Positions 45,001-53,296 of a stretch of 57,585 nucleotides of DNA are shown in pieces. The DNA comes from Candidatus Sulfotelmatobacter sp. (GTDB lineage: Bacteria; Acidobacteriota; Terriglobia; Terriglobales; Acidobacteriaceae), in NCBI GenBank assembly GCA_030041215.1, contig JASHOH010000150.1:1-57585 (forward strand), in the 5' to 3' direction. How positions within the stretch are numbered: position 1 is the first letter of the stretch; every line of letters begins with the position of its first letter. The translations under genes were made by a program, and so were the position numbers. A model generated the notes under the pieces. That model saw only the letters and a program-made list of their open reading frames with translations, was not told the DNA's origin and searched no databases.

Positions 45001-45636
45001 CCCATCCACGGTGACTGCGGTTTGACGCCCGAAGCGGCTGACCAATGAAATCGCGTTAATGCCGTTCTTGCCCGGATCGAAAACGGCCCCGTCCTGAATT
45101 TGCACATTCGGCTCGAGCTGAGCGAAATCAAAAACGTTTCGCGCGCTGATCGGCAGCCTTTCGCCCACCTCAGGATTGAGTACATCCTGAACCGATGGCT
45201 GTTCAATATTGACCGGCGTCCCTGCCTGAATCTCCGGTTTCTCTAGACCAGGCTGCATAGTCACGTTGGCGCTCGTGGTGTTTCCCACGCGAACAATCGC
45301 AGTCAAGCGTGCCGCCGTGAACCCTTTGGCATCCACACGCACCGTGTAATCTCCAGGCTGAATCGGGCCTGACGAATACAGTCCCTCCGACGACGTCACC
45401 ACGTGAATTGTCCCGCCGGTGGCCTTGCTCTTAATTTCCAGGGTTGCGCCCGCAATGGCGTTGCCTTTTCCATCGCCAACAATTCCCACAATGCTACCAG
45501 TAGCAATTGTCTGAGCAGTCAATGAAGAACAGAAAAGAAGGGCAACCGCCGCGACAATTGCCACTTTGGCGAATCGGCAAAGAAATCTGAAATTCGTGAA
45601 ATTCGAAACCGCGAACCGCTGATTCGGAATAATCAC
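42022..45636 (-). CDS. Oar-like TonB-dependent receptor with carboxypeptidase-regulatory domain
   Basis: About 1204 residues from a GTG at 45636 that has AGGAAAGG just upstream; an earlier ATG at 45756 is within a repeat element and unlikely. A signal helix (VAIVAAVALLFCSSLTAQ) is followed by a carboxypeptidase-regulatory-like domain (GSIVGIVGDGKGNAIAGATL, then YSSGPIQPGDYTVRVDAKGF), a plug domain (VEQPSVQDVLNPEVGERLP onward, with IVTRSGSDQIHGELFAFYRG) and a long aromatic barrel ending FGLRVSF with the terminal phenylalanine. These outer-membrane transporters take up oligosaccharides or other large nutrients. The ligand cannot be predicted. Confidence 0.88.
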   Translation of the reverse strand: MIIPNQRFAVSNFTNFRFLCRFAKVAIVAAVALLFCSSLTAQTIATGSIVGIVGDGKGNAIAGATLEIKSKATGGTIHVVTSSEGLYSSGPIQPGDYTVRVDAKGFTAARLTAIVRVGNTTSANVTMQPGLEKPEIQAGTPVNIEQPSVQDVLNPEVGERLPISARNVFDFAQLEPNVQIQDGAVFDPGKNGINAISLVSRFGRQTAVTVDGVDISDETVGANTQNIPASAIHEFQIAQSLLDLSTGLTSSGAVNIVTRSGSDQIHGELFAFYRGDQGAAALPGGPHTSFQQEQFGGNAGGAIIRDKVFVFADAERTQQNLTGGEAFVYPFNGLNATLSEPYRDFATDERVDWNMRKSTRAFFRSDFFQNSDIRPFSSFSSTQDMRSVNDTFSGAVGVDFSTGVYMHSVRGEYLKLRSHADDYTGGLSGIENPIPGLGINIGAEIQGNCAVSGGGAYCGGPSWFGPQRDVQSDELGRYDGSRVLGAHIIRYGVEFNRIDAARVAAYAAFPQAGTISLGNSPSSDPTSYAADYVTLGNGIGTYTTQNSFGIPGGGLGPDNRLQAYVGDSWKATPKLTLTYGMHYVRDTGRTDNSLGPLLFLNQWGAGYGGRVRQPNTNFAPQFGFAWDAGGNGRTVIRGGGGLYYANSLWDNMLFDGPARRASGIFNYAPEVCLEGLPQPFIWPTALVPGSSIAGGAAVATSATTALPTFCGGTISAVASNILALSSAFQAAAAGVGPSQPNNNFVGSALSGLNPSVDLLYPGYLTPRSYQMNLGFEHEMSPGTTVSFDYVRNIGEHFLIGRDLNHSGAARSFNQANAVAARDAAQLANGCPAGLAQATCMIGRLGQAGAQAAYSAAGLDSNLEVTGGGPCSYCAFPGTNPLTSNTGAVGALDMLFPGGRSLYTGYQGKLVQRLHRPVRGVQGASLQVSYTYSRFVSQVQDENIVNLALDNDHPTRFTGPDGMDRKHQISFGGTFDLPLFTKLSMMSHFYSPLPQSLLMPELTHGGEIFASDWLGSGLNAYSMPEPVPGTNLGQFQRGTNINNLGSVINEYNQRYAGGFTPAGACLVASALCPGQISGPAVMEPGDMVALGWVMPTLNSVAPHAVQMPWLKTMDLRASWPFTLKDRVTIEPSATVFNVFNFWNAFLPGNLPGAALVPGQNGLLAPNAIGGITPGSSLTPYRASFQSGTFALGAPRSFQFGLRVSF

Positions 45637-45690
45637 AGAACCTTTCCTATTTAGAACTGGAACTCGAGCCGATTTTGGCGAGCCTGGTTT

Positions 45691-45740
45691 TTCTCCGCGC
45701 TCTTTGCGCTCCCTTTGCGAACTTTGCGGTTTAAGATTTT
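45691..45740. repeat. CTTTGCG-unit repeat upstream of the TonB gene
   Basis: TTCTCCGCGCTCTTTGCGCT, then CCCTTTGCGA and ACTTTGCGGTTTAAGATTTT. It contains the 19-bp copy shared with 41967-41985. It lies in the 5' region of the TonB gene, overlapping only the rejected N-terminal extension. Confidence 0.55.
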
Positions 45741-45879
45741 GAATTCTCAGCCACAAGGCCCGTCAGGAATTGAAATCCAAACTGCGCCAGCTCTTGACTC
45801 GTTCCTTAATGTAGGTAAGCGAATTCCAGAGAATATCAAATTCGACGGTTATGTTTCTCGATCGCCCGGAACGGCCCTG

Positions 45880-46824
45880 CTAAAAATCCGACTTGCTTGT
45901 GTAATAACCGGCGCGATGGCGAACGCGATAAGACGGCGCATCTTCGGCTCCGGTGATTGCCACATGAATGCGCCGGAACTGCGACATCGACTTGCGCTGC
46001 GAGGGATAATATGCCAGCAGATATTGCGTGCGCAGCTCATCGCTGATCTGCCGGAAGGCGTCGTCGAGCTGCGCCATTGAGGTCGCATAATAGTATTTGC
46101 CTCCCGTATCTTCCGAAAGCTGAATCAGCGCGTGCTCGCCTCCGGTTTCCCGTCCGGCGCTGTTCTCGATCGGCACCACGATGATGCTGTATACCGTCGC
46201 TTCCGCCTCTTCCGCAGCGCGCACCGCTGCTTTGTAGTCGGTCTTGCTGATGGTATCGTCCCCATCGGTGATGAGCACGATCACCTTTCGACCCTGCCGC
46301 CGGTCCAGAGAACGCGACACCAGATACACAGCGTCATAAAGCGCAGTCGCCGCTCCCAGCCGAACGTGATCAATGCCCTCGTCGATGTGCCGCAGATCGG
46401 CCGTATAACCAGTGGATTGCAGAACGATTTCGTTGAACCCGAACACCGCCAGCGCGTCCACCGGCCGCAGAATTGCCTGCGCGAAGCGCTTGGCTGAGGC
46501 CTGCTCCAGCGGCAGATCATGGCGTGTGCTTAAGCTGGTGTCGATGGCAAGCGCAATGGAAAGCGGCACCGCGGATTCCTTGTCGAACACCGCGATAGCC
46601 TGCGTCTGGCCGTCTTCTTCGATGCTGAAATTTTCTTTCTTCAGCCCGGCCACCGGCGCTCCGTGCGCGTCGGTCACGGTGACATAAACATTCACCAGCT
46701 TGACATCGACCTTGATCGTGTCGGCCGGCTCGTTGGATTGATTTTGCGTCGATGGCTTCGCACCCGTTTGCGCGTACACGGCAAACGCCCATAGCAACGA
46801 AACCAGGGTGACGAACTTCTTCAT
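45880..46824 (-). CDS. Secreted von Willebrand A domain protein, third paralogue
   Basis: 314 residues with a signal peptide (FVTLVSLLWAFAVYAQ). The usual two-part layout is present: VNVYVTVTDAHGAPVAGLKK, then NFSIEEDGQTQAIAVFDKES, and a VWA domain with MIDAS motif DTSLSTRHD and TDGDDTISKTD. It is close in architecture to the tandem pair at 25540-27688. The role of this expanded acidobacterial family is unknown. It stands alone between the TonB receptor and the molybdopterin gene. Confidence 0.85.
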   Translation of the reverse strand: MKKFVTLVSLLWAFAVYAQTGAKPSTQNQSNEPADTIKVDVKLVNVYVTVTDAHGAPVAGLKKENFSIEEDGQTQAIAVFDKESAVPLSIALAIDTSLSTRHDLPLEQASAKRFAQAILRPVDALAVFGFNEIVLQSTGYTADLRHIDEGIDHVRLGAATALYDAVYLVSRSLDRRQGRKVIVLITDGDDTISKTDYKAAVRAAEEAEATVYSIIVVPIENSAGRETGGEHALIQLSEDTGGKYYYATSMAQLDDAFRQISDELRTQYLLAYYPSQRKSMSQFRRIHVAITGAEDAPSYRVRHRAGYYTSKSDF

Positions 46825-46898
46825 TCGGTGGAAAGTATAAGCCCCCTGCGCAATCGGCTCAGCTTGCCGGAACTACCAGTGCTCGACCCGCTAGCCGC

Positions 46899-47681
46899 TC
46901 ACTTAGATGCGTCCGGTTTAGCCGGGCTGCCTGCGCCCGCAGAACTTCCGTGCAGAATCTCCTCGGGAAACGGCTCGCCGTCAGCCCACACCGCACCATC
47001 CTCGAAATATTCCTTCTTCCAGATCGGTACCGTTCGCTTGAGAGTGTCGATCAGCCACCGGCAAGCGTCGAACGCGGCCGCTCGATGTGCTGAAGCCACA
47101 ACAATCAGCACACTGGTTTCGCCGATCTCAATCCGTCCCAGCCGGTGCACGATCCTCACGTCGCGAATGGCAAATTGTTTCAACGCCTTCTCGGCCAGCC
47201 CGTCGAGCTGGCGCAGCGCCATCGCCTCATAAGCCTCATATTCGAGATACAGAGTTCTGCGCCCGCGCGTCTGATTGCGCACCACGCCCTCGAACACAAC
47301 CGCCGCCCCATCGTCACCGCGCTTGTTTCGACCGAGCGCTTCCTCCGTGTCAATGCGTTCGCGAACGATCGAACTATGGCCCACATTCTTGCTTGAAACG
47401 AATTCCGATGATCTTGTTGCTTGCCCTGCACTCTCCTTTCCCCCGCTCACCGGCGGCAGCAACGCTACTTCGTCATCCGCCTTCAGCTTGGCATCCGCAT
47501 TTGCGTATTGTTGATTCACTGCTACCGCGAGAGATGGCACTAAACCTTCGATGGCTGGAATCCTGTCCCGGTAATGCTTTAACACATCGCGCACCGAAAC
47601 TCCTTCCGGCAGATCGAGCGTGTCTCGCGACTTCCCTACCGCATCTTTCATGATCCCGAAGAAAAGAACGTGTACCCGCAT
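46899..47681 (-). CDS. MoaD-MoaE fusion (molybdopterin synthase)
   Basis: 260 residues from the ATG at 47681. Residues 1-81 are a MoaD domain (MRVHVLFFGIMKDAVGKSRD) ending LPPVSGG, the thiocarboxylated Gly-Gly that normally is the C-terminus. A linker of about 35 polar residues leads to a MoaE domain with RRTLYLEYEAYEAMALRQLD, HRLGRIEIGE and VPIWKKEYFEDGAVW. For sulfur transfer the Gly-Gly must be freed, as in Mycobacterium tuberculosis MoaX, which is cleaved at that point. The fused enzyme makes molybdopterin from precursor Z. No other moa gene is in the window. Confidence 0.9.
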   Translation of the reverse strand: MRVHVLFFGIMKDAVGKSRDTLDLPEGVSVRDVLKHYRDRIPAIEGLVPSLAVAVNQQYANADAKLKADDEVALLPPVSGGKESAGQATRSSEFVSSKNVGHSSIVRERIDTEEALGRNKRGDDGAAVVFEGVVRNQTRGRRTLYLEYEAYEAMALRQLDGLAEKALKQFAIRDVRIVHRLGRIEIGETSVLIVVASAHRAAAFDACRWLIDTLKRTVPIWKKEYFEDGAVWADGEPFPEEILHGSSAGAGSPAKPDASK

Positions 47682-47687
47682 AACCAC

Positions 47688-48181
47688 CAGCCAGTTTACC
47701 CGAGCCTTGCAGCCATCGGCAGAGAAGGCATATCAGTCGCGGGTAAGCCCGACCGAGGTTTACCCTTTGAAACCCCGTGTGACCCTGTGTTTAAGCTTTT
47801 TCGGGTGCTGCGCCACGGCTTCTATGTCGGACCTGAGCACCAGTGTGCACCCGAACCCAGTACCTAATCGGGAACGTGGCCCTCCCGGATGGTTAAGAAA
47901 CCTATTGACGTCTTTCGGCTTTCCAGCTACATTAACCTGTATCACGGACGTTCGGAATGTAGGTCCGTTCTTTGCCTCGGCTGCCTCGGCCTTCGGTCCC
48001 GAACCGGGAAAAACGAGCATCTTCCGTGTCCGGTTACGCATCTATTCAATAAGGGAATTGCGCTAAATCCTTTACAACCTTAGCAAAATCAATGGTTTAA
48101 GGCGCCGTCTGGGGTTCTGTCCAATTCTGACATCGGGGGCAACTGTGAGTTTGCCCATACTTATAAAGGAAGGAGCCGTAC
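47688..48181. other. Long non-coding leader region upstream of the omega-like/rho genes
   Basis: About 490 bp with no credible coding frame. It contains a promoter-like TTGACG-TACATT, a hairpin ACGGAC/GTCCGT (47944-47968, 6-bp stem) and a strong ribosome site at its end. It could carry a structured 5' leader of the downstream genes. No known RNA family was recognised. Confidence 0.45.
47905..47933 (+). promoter_or_regulatory. Candidate sigma-70 promoter for the omega-like/rho region
   Basis: TTGACG (47905-47910), a 17-bp spacer, then TACATT (47928-47933). Transcription starting near 47940 would give an about 240-nt leader for the 72-residue gene. Five of six and four of six bases match the consensus. 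Confidence 0.4.
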
Positions 48182-48400
48182 ATGATGCGCTCTGATCGTG
48201 TCTTTGACGCTTTACAGACGTTACGTAATCGTTATATGCTTTGCCAGCTTGCCTCCAAGGCCACGCGGAAGTTCCATCGGCCCAGCACCAGAATCCAGGA
48301 AACGATGAATGGAGTGCTGGATCGAATCGCTGGCGCGGAGCGGCAGAATGTTCTGTCGGAACCGGAGAATTTTGCCGAGGCACAAAGACGGGCTGCATAA
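48182..48400 (+). CDS. RNA polymerase omega-like small protein
   Basis: 72 residues with a very strong ribosome site (AAGGAAGGAG, 6 nt before the ATG). The core NRYMLCQLASKATRKFHRPS lines up with the NRF-LV-LAAKRARQL pattern of RNA polymerase omega, and the preceding VFDALQTLRNRY fits the omega N-terminus. Omega helps assemble the polymerase by chaperoning beta-prime. The second half is more variable than in classical RpoZ. It lies 113 bp before rho. Confidence 0.6.
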   Translation: MMRSDRVFDALQTLRNRYMLCQLASKATRKFHRPSTRIQETMNGVLDRIAGAERQNVLSEPENFAEAQRRAA

Positions 48401-48513
48401 CGCAGCTCTGTCCGCCTGCCTCGCGGTTGTTTTGTCTTCCCTGAGTACCCTCCTTTGAAATTTCCCGACAACGCTGAAACGGATACGTCCAGTTGTTCGG
48501 GGTTAGGTGAATC

Positions 48514-49764
48514 ATGACCATCGCTGAATTAAAAGAAAAAAACATTACCGAGCTGACCAAGATCGCTCGCACGCTGGAGCTCCCAGGCGCTAGCGGCCTG
48601 CGCAAGCAGGACCTCATCTTCAAAATCCTTCAGGCGCAGAGCGAAAAAGAAGGCCACATCTTCGCCGAGGGCGTCCTCGAAATCCTGCCCGACGGCTACG
48701 GCTTCCTGCGCTCGCCCGACTACAACTATCTCCCGGGCCCGGACGATATCTACGTCTCGCCCTCCCAGATCCGCAAGTTCGACCTGAAGACCGGCGACAC
48801 TATCAGCGGACAGGTGCGTCCTCCGCACGAAGGCGAAAAATACTTCGCGCTCGTCAAGATCGAAGCAGTCAACTTCGAGTCGCCGGAAGAAGCGCGCAAC
48901 AAGATTCTGTTCGACAACCTCACGCCGCTGTATCCGCAGGAGCGCGTCAAGCTGGAGACCACGCGCGACAACGTCAGCGCCCGCGTGATGGATTTGCTCA
49001 CCCCTCTCGGCAAAGGCCAGCGCGGCCTGATCGTTTCTCCACCGCGCGCCGGCAAGACCATGCTGCTACAAAATGTGGCCAACTCGATCACCACGAATCA
49101 TCCGGAAGTAGTCTTGATGGTCCTTCTGATCGACGAGCGCCCCGAAGAAGTCACCGATATGCAGCGCTCGGTCAAAGGTGAAGTAATTTCTTCAACCTTC
49201 GACGAACCTGCCGCCCGCCACGTGCAAGTCGCCGAAATGGTTATCGAGAAAGCCAAGCGCCTGGTCGAGCACAAGCGCGACGTAGTGATTCTACTCGACT
49301 CGATCACGCGTCTTGCCCGCGCCTACAACACGATCGTCCCTCCGTCGGGCAAAGTGCTTTCCGGCGGCGTCGATTCTAACGCGTTGCAGCGTCCGAAACG
49401 CTTCTTCGGCTCAGCCCGTAACATCGAAGAAGGCGGCTCGCTGACGATCATCGCGACTGCGCTGATCGACACTGGCTCCCGCATGGACGACGTGATCTTC
49501 GAAGAGTTCAAAGGCACCGGCAATAGCGAAATCATTCTCGAGCGCAAGCTGGTCGATAAGCGCGTCTTCCCGGCTATTGACATTCAGCGCTCCGGCACGC
49601 GCAAAGAAGAGCTGCTCATCCCGCGCGAAGACCTCTCACGCATCTGGGTGCTGCGCAAAGTCCTGAACCCGCTGTCGCCGGTCGAAGCTATGGAACTTCT
49701 GATCGATAAGCTGAGCAAGACCAAGTCGAACAGCGAATTCCTTGCCAACATGAGCGCACTGTAG
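48514..49764 (+). CDS. rho: Transcription termination factor Rho
   Basis: 416 residues, typical for Rho. N-terminal helical domain [20 protein letters not shown], cold-shock-like RNA-binding domain with [20 protein letters not shown] and [18 protein letters not shown], Walker [13 protein letters not shown], Walker B-like [17 protein letters not shown] loop and R loop regions, and the ending of the family ([14 protein letters not shown]). Rho is the hexameric helicase that ends many transcripts. No insertion domain is present. A terminator-like hairpin overlaps its stop. Confidence 0.98.
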   Translation: MTIAELKEKNITELTKIARTLELPGASGLRKQDLIFKILQAQSEKEGHIFAEGVLEILPDGYGFLRSPDYNYLPGPDDIYVSPSQIRKFDLKTGDTISGQVRPPHEGEKYFALVKIEAVNFESPEEARNKILFDNLTPLYPQERVKLETTRDNVSARVMDLLTPLGKGQRGLIVSPPRAGKTMLLQNVANSITTNHPEVVLMVLLIDERPEEVTDMQRSVKGEVISSTFDEPAARHVQVAEMVIEKAKRLVEHKRDVVILLDSITRLARAYNTIVPPSGKVLSGGVDSNALQRPKRFFGSARNIEEGGSLTIIATALIDTGSRMDDVIFEEFKGTGNSEIILERKLVDKRVFPAIDIQRSGTRKEELLIPREDLSRIWVLRKVLNPLSPVEAMELLIDKLSKTKSNSEFLANMSAL

Positions 49765-49800
49765 TTCTCGCCGCAGATCGATATCGCTTGAGCGAGAACT
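49763..49800 (+). terminator. Hairpin at the end of rho
   Basis: AGTTCTCGC (49763-49771) and its exact complement GCGAGAACT (49792-49800) form a 9-bp stem around a 20-nt centre that can itself fold (GATCGATATC). It begins inside the rho stop codon and is followed by ATAGTTTTC, a weak U-tract. Confidence 0.5.
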
Positions 49801-49982
49801 ATAGTTTTCTGCACAATGCGGCGTCATCCCGACGAGAGCGCCAGCTCTCGGAGGGACCTTACGATGCTCCTCAATCAGTATCGGCGAAGGCGGGGACATT
49901 TCGGAGCAAGGTAAGCCAATTCCCCTCGAAAGTGTCATACTTTGAGCAACGGGCAGCCGTTCACGCCCACGTCGAGGACACC

Positions 49983-50351
49983 GTGCGTACCCTATACCTT
50001 GTTTCTACGTTCTCTATAGCCGTCTTGCTCGCGTCCGCCGCTCTTGCGCAGGTTCAGAGCAGCAGACAGAATCCCCCATCAAGCTCTCAAGCGCCCGGCC
50101 GTCCCAGGATTTCTTCGGACGCAGACGAGGCCCGCGAGCATCAGGCCCAGGAACTCGCCAGGAAAGCTAATCTCGAGCGGCAGGCCGCCCTCAAGAAAGA
50201 TACCGACAAACTACTCAAGCTGGCGGTGGAATTGAAGGACTCGGTCGACAAATCAAACGCAAATATTCTCTCAGTCGACGTAATGAAAAAGGCGGAAGAA
50301 ATTGAGAAGCTTGCCCACAGTGTGAGGGACAAAATGAAGGGACCGAACTAG
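49983..50351 (+). CDS. Small exported coiled-coil protein
   Basis: 122 residues from a GTG at 49983 with GAGG 5 nt upstream; the longer frame from 49788 lacks a signal peptide at its start and looks spurious. A signal peptide (MRTLYLVSTFSIAVLLASAA, cleaved near LAQ) is followed by a Ser/Pro/Gln linker and a charged helical region (about 60-120) with AREHQAQELARKANLERQAA and LAVELKDSVDKSNANILSVD. I do not recognise the family; the style is common among acidobacterial periplasmic proteins. Confidence 0.7.
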   Translation: MRTLYLVSTFSIAVLLASAALAQVQSSRQNPPSSSQAPGRPRISSDADEAREHQAQELARKANLERQAALKKDTDKLLKLAVELKDSVDKSNANILSVDVMKKAEEIEKLAHSVRDKMKGPN

Positions 50352-50495
50352 CGCCTCGGCAGACTCACGACTTCTATCCTCCTCTCTTCGCCAGTCGCCG
50401 CAGCAATCTCAGAATCCTGTCATGCCGTCGAAAAGCGGCCCTTAAGAGCTTGCCCTGAGCTTGTCGAAGGGGCCGCGTAAGGCGCACAGAAAGAT

Positions 50496-50515
50496 GCAGG
50501 GGCTTTAGCCCCCGC
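50496..50515. repeat. REP-like palindrome GGGGCTTTAGCCCC
   Basis: GCAGGGGCTTTAGCCCCCGC, a nearly perfect palindrome with a 6-bp central stem, between the exported coiled-coil gene and the pyrophosphatase gene. It shares its core with 24451-24462 and 41317-41336. Confidence 0.6.
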
Positions 50516-50542
50516 ACCATTTCCTCCGAAAAATTCCGGAAA

Positions 50543-53035
50543 CTACTCCGCGCTCGTGCTCTTGATCCTCATCCCGTAGAAACTGCGATAAACGAAGAAG
50601 AATGAGATTGCGAAGAACACGAAGGCCAGCACATTCGTGATGGTCGAGCCCTGATCGTGCGCCAGCGTCACCGCCAACTCTACCGCCAGCAATCCGAAAA
50701 GCGTCGTGAACTTGATCACCGGGTTCATCGCCACCGATGAAGTATCTTTAAAGGGATCGCCCACCGTGTCGCCTACCACCGTCGCCGCGTGCAACTCGGT
50801 TCCTTTCTGCTTCAACTCAACTTCAACGATCTTCTTCGCGTTGTCCCACGCCGCGCCGGCGTCAGCCATGAAAATTGCCTGATAGAGGCCGAAGATGGCA
50901 ATGGAAATCAGATAACCGACGAAGAAGAATGGCTCAATGAATGCGAACGCCAGTGTGCCGAAAAACACAGCAATAAAGATGTTCAACATGCCTTTCTGCG
51001 CATATTGCGTGCAGATCGCCACCACTTTCTTGCTGTCGCTGACAGAGGCTTTTTCCACGCCTTCAAGCTTGATGTTCGCCTTGATGAACTCAACTGCGCG
51101 ATAGGCTCCAGTAGTCACGGCCTGCGTAGAAGCGCCTGTGAACCAGTAAATCATCGCGCCGCCGGTAATCAAGCCAAGGAAGAACGGAGCGTGTAGAAGC
51201 GAAAGATTGTCCACTCCGCCGGTCAACCCATTCGTCAGCGCCATGATGATAGAGAAGATCATCGTCGTCGCGCCCACCACTGCCGTGCCAATCAGTACCG
51301 GCTTCGCCGTCGCTTTGAATGTGTTGCCTGCGCCGTCGTTCGCTTCCAGGAGATGTTTGGCGCGCTCGAAGTTCACCGTGATACCGAAATCTTTCTGGAG
51401 TTCGCCCTCGATATTCGGCACCTGCTCGATCAACGATAGCTCGTACACCGACTGCGCATTATCGGTCACCGGACCGTACGAATCGACCGCAATCGTCACC
51501 GGCCCCATGCCCAGAAATCCGAACGCGACCAACCCAAATGCAAACACCGCCGGAGCCAGCATCGAGGCCGCCTGCCCCAATCCCATGGTGCTCATAATGT
51601 AGGCGATGGCCATCAGGCCTGTCATGGCAAGCCCGAGGTAATATGCCGAGAAGTTGCCCGCCACAAAGCCCGACAATATTCCCAGCGAGGCTCCGCCTTC
51701 CTCCGCCGAAGTTACCACTTCCTTCACGTGTTGCGAGTCGACCGAAGTGAACACCTTCACCAGCTCCGGAATAATCGCGCCTGCCAGCGTTCCGCAGGAA
51801 ATGATCGTCGCCAGCTTCCACCATTGCGACGAATCACTGCCTAGCGTCGGAATGACGTAATAAGAGACAAAGTAGGTCAGAATGATCGAGACGATCGAAG
51901 TGATCCACACTAGCGAAGTCAGCGGCCCTTCAAAGTTCATCTCGTCCGCGTTGCGATACTTGCTGCTGGCAATCGCCCCGTTGATGAAATAAGAGAGCGA
52001 GCTGGCGATCAGCATCATCACACGCATCACGAAAATCCACACCAGCAACTGCACCTGCACCACAGGATTGCGCACACCCAGCAAAATAAACGTGATTAGC
52101 GCCACGCCCGTAACGCCATAAGTCTCGAATCCATCCGCCGACGGCCCCACCGAATCGCCCGCATTGTCGCCCGTGCAATCGGCAATCACGCCCGGATTGC
52201 GCGCATCATCTTCTTTGATCTTGAAGACGATCTTCATCAGGTCCGAGCCTATATCGGCGATCTTGGTAAAAATTCCGCCCGCAATACGCAGAGCCGCCGC
52301 GCCCAGCGATTCGCCAATCGCGAAGCCAATAAAGCACGGTCCCGCATAGTCGCCTGGAACAAACAACAAAATAATCAGCATCATCAGCAGCTCGACGCTG
52401 ATCAGCATCATGCCAATGCTCATGCCCGCCTCAAGCGGAATCTGGTAACACGGAAACGGCTTGCCCGGCAGCGACGCAAACGCCGTGCGGGAATTGGCAA
52501 ACGTATTCACGCGAATGCCAAACCACGCCACACTGTAACTTCCCGCAATGCCAATCAGACTGAACAAAAGAATGATGGGAAGCGTGAGCCCGATCGGCTT
52601 CCCCTGCACTGGACTCAGCCAGCCGAAGTACAGGACGATAACCACGGCGATAAATGCCCACAGCAGCAGGATGAACTTCCCTTGCGTCAGGAGATAGGTT
52701 TTGCAGGTCTCATAAATGAGCTCAGAAATATCTTTCATCGAGCGGTGGACCGGCAAATTCTTGAGCCGCATAAAAATGAACATTCCAAAGCAGAGCCCAA
52801 ACAAGCAGAACAGAATGCCGATCATCAAAAGGTTGTGGCCATTAATAGCGCCATTGAAAAAGCTTACCTGCGAGAGGTCTGGCAATATCAACTCAGACTC
52901 GCCGCCCGCTTTTGGTTGCGCCACCGCCGCGCCTGCGCCCAACGTAAGCAGCATGCCCATGGCAAGAAACTTTTTCAGGAAACCAGATACCGTACGCTGC
53001 CCTTGGAACGCAGCACTAGCGAGCCAGGTGCGCAT
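50543..53035 (-). CDS. hppA: Membrane-bound ion-translocating pyrophosphatase
   Basis: 830 residues with about 16 membrane helices and an N-terminal signal-like extension (FLAMGMLLTLGAGAAVAQ). Pyrophosphate-site residues are recognisable: GGIFTKIADIGSDL (where many enzymes have DVGADLVGKVE), EDDARNPGVIADCTGDNAGD (275-294), TDNAQSVYEL and DNAKKIVE near the C-terminus. The site that distinguishes potassium dependence reads GNTFKATAKP with K574, a lysine as in potassium-independent enzymes where potassium-dependent ones have alanine. Proton or sodium specificity is not clear. GGAGG lies 7 nt before the ATG. Confidence 0.93.
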   Translation of the reverse strand: MRTWLASAAFQGQRTVSGFLKKFLAMGMLLTLGAGAAVAQPKAGGESELILPDLSQVSFFNGAINGHNLLMIGILFCLFGLCFGMFIFMRLKNLPVHRSMKDISELIYETCKTYLLTQGKFILLLWAFIAVVIVLYFGWLSPVQGKPIGLTLPIILLFSLIGIAGSYSVAWFGIRVNTFANSRTAFASLPGKPFPCYQIPLEAGMSIGMMLISVELLMMLIILLFVPGDYAGPCFIGFAIGESLGAAALRIAGGIFTKIADIGSDLMKIVFKIKEDDARNPGVIADCTGDNAGDSVGPSADGFETYGVTGVALITFILLGVRNPVVQVQLLVWIFVMRVMMLIASSLSYFINGAIASSKYRNADEMNFEGPLTSLVWITSIVSIILTYFVSYYVIPTLGSDSSQWWKLATIISCGTLAGAIIPELVKVFTSVDSQHVKEVVTSAEEGGASLGILSGFVAGNFSAYYLGLAMTGLMAIAYIMSTMGLGQAASMLAPAVFAFGLVAFGFLGMGPVTIAVDSYGPVTDNAQSVYELSLIEQVPNIEGELQKDFGITVNFERAKHLLEANDGAGNTFKATAKPVLIGTAVVGATTMIFSIIMALTNGLTGGVDNLSLLHAPFFLGLITGGAMIYWFTGASTQAVTTGAYRAVEFIKANIKLEGVEKASVSDSKKVVAICTQYAQKGMLNIFIAVFFGTLAFAFIEPFFFVGYLISIAIFGLYQAIFMADAGAAWDNAKKIVEVELKQKGTELHAATVVGDTVGDPFKDTSSVAMNPVIKFTTLFGLLAVELAVTLAHDQGSTITNVLAFVFFAISFFFVYRSFYGMRIKSTSAE

Positions 53036-53267
53036 AATGAATCCTCCAGAATGTGTCGTTTATCAGGAATATTGCAACGTGTTTTGGTACCGCTCCGGTA
53101 ACACTCCATCCCAGCACGCCTTGAAATCTATAGGAGTTGATCACCGGAATTCCGAACACGCTTCCACCGCAAGACCTGAAACGGAGTGTTGGAGTTTGGC
53201 CGCGTCGGAGTTCGCGCCTGGGCTGGCAGACTGGCTCATCAGCCGCCATCCATCGCAAAACGGGCAT

Positions 53268-53296
53268 TTATAACACGTTGCAGGGAAAAGGGTCAA
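53268..53296 (-). promoter_or_regulatory. Candidate promoter of the pyrophosphatase gene
   Basis: On the minus strand TTGACC (53296-53291), 17 bp, then TTATAA (53273-53268). Transcription near 53260 would give a leader of about 225 nt before the ATG at 53035. No known riboswitch was recognised in that leader. Confidence 0.5.

Noticed and set aside
41967..45740. Interpreting the 19-bp repeats around the TonB gene as transposon target-site duplications
   Set aside because: Both copies are extended by CTTTGCG units typical of an extragenic repeat family, and no transposase or terminal inverted repeat is present.
47760..48041. 93-codon minus-strand frame upstream of the omega-like gene
   Set aside because: The product shows no domain pattern and the strand is opposite to the strong promoter and ribosome sites; probably chance in a non-coding leader.
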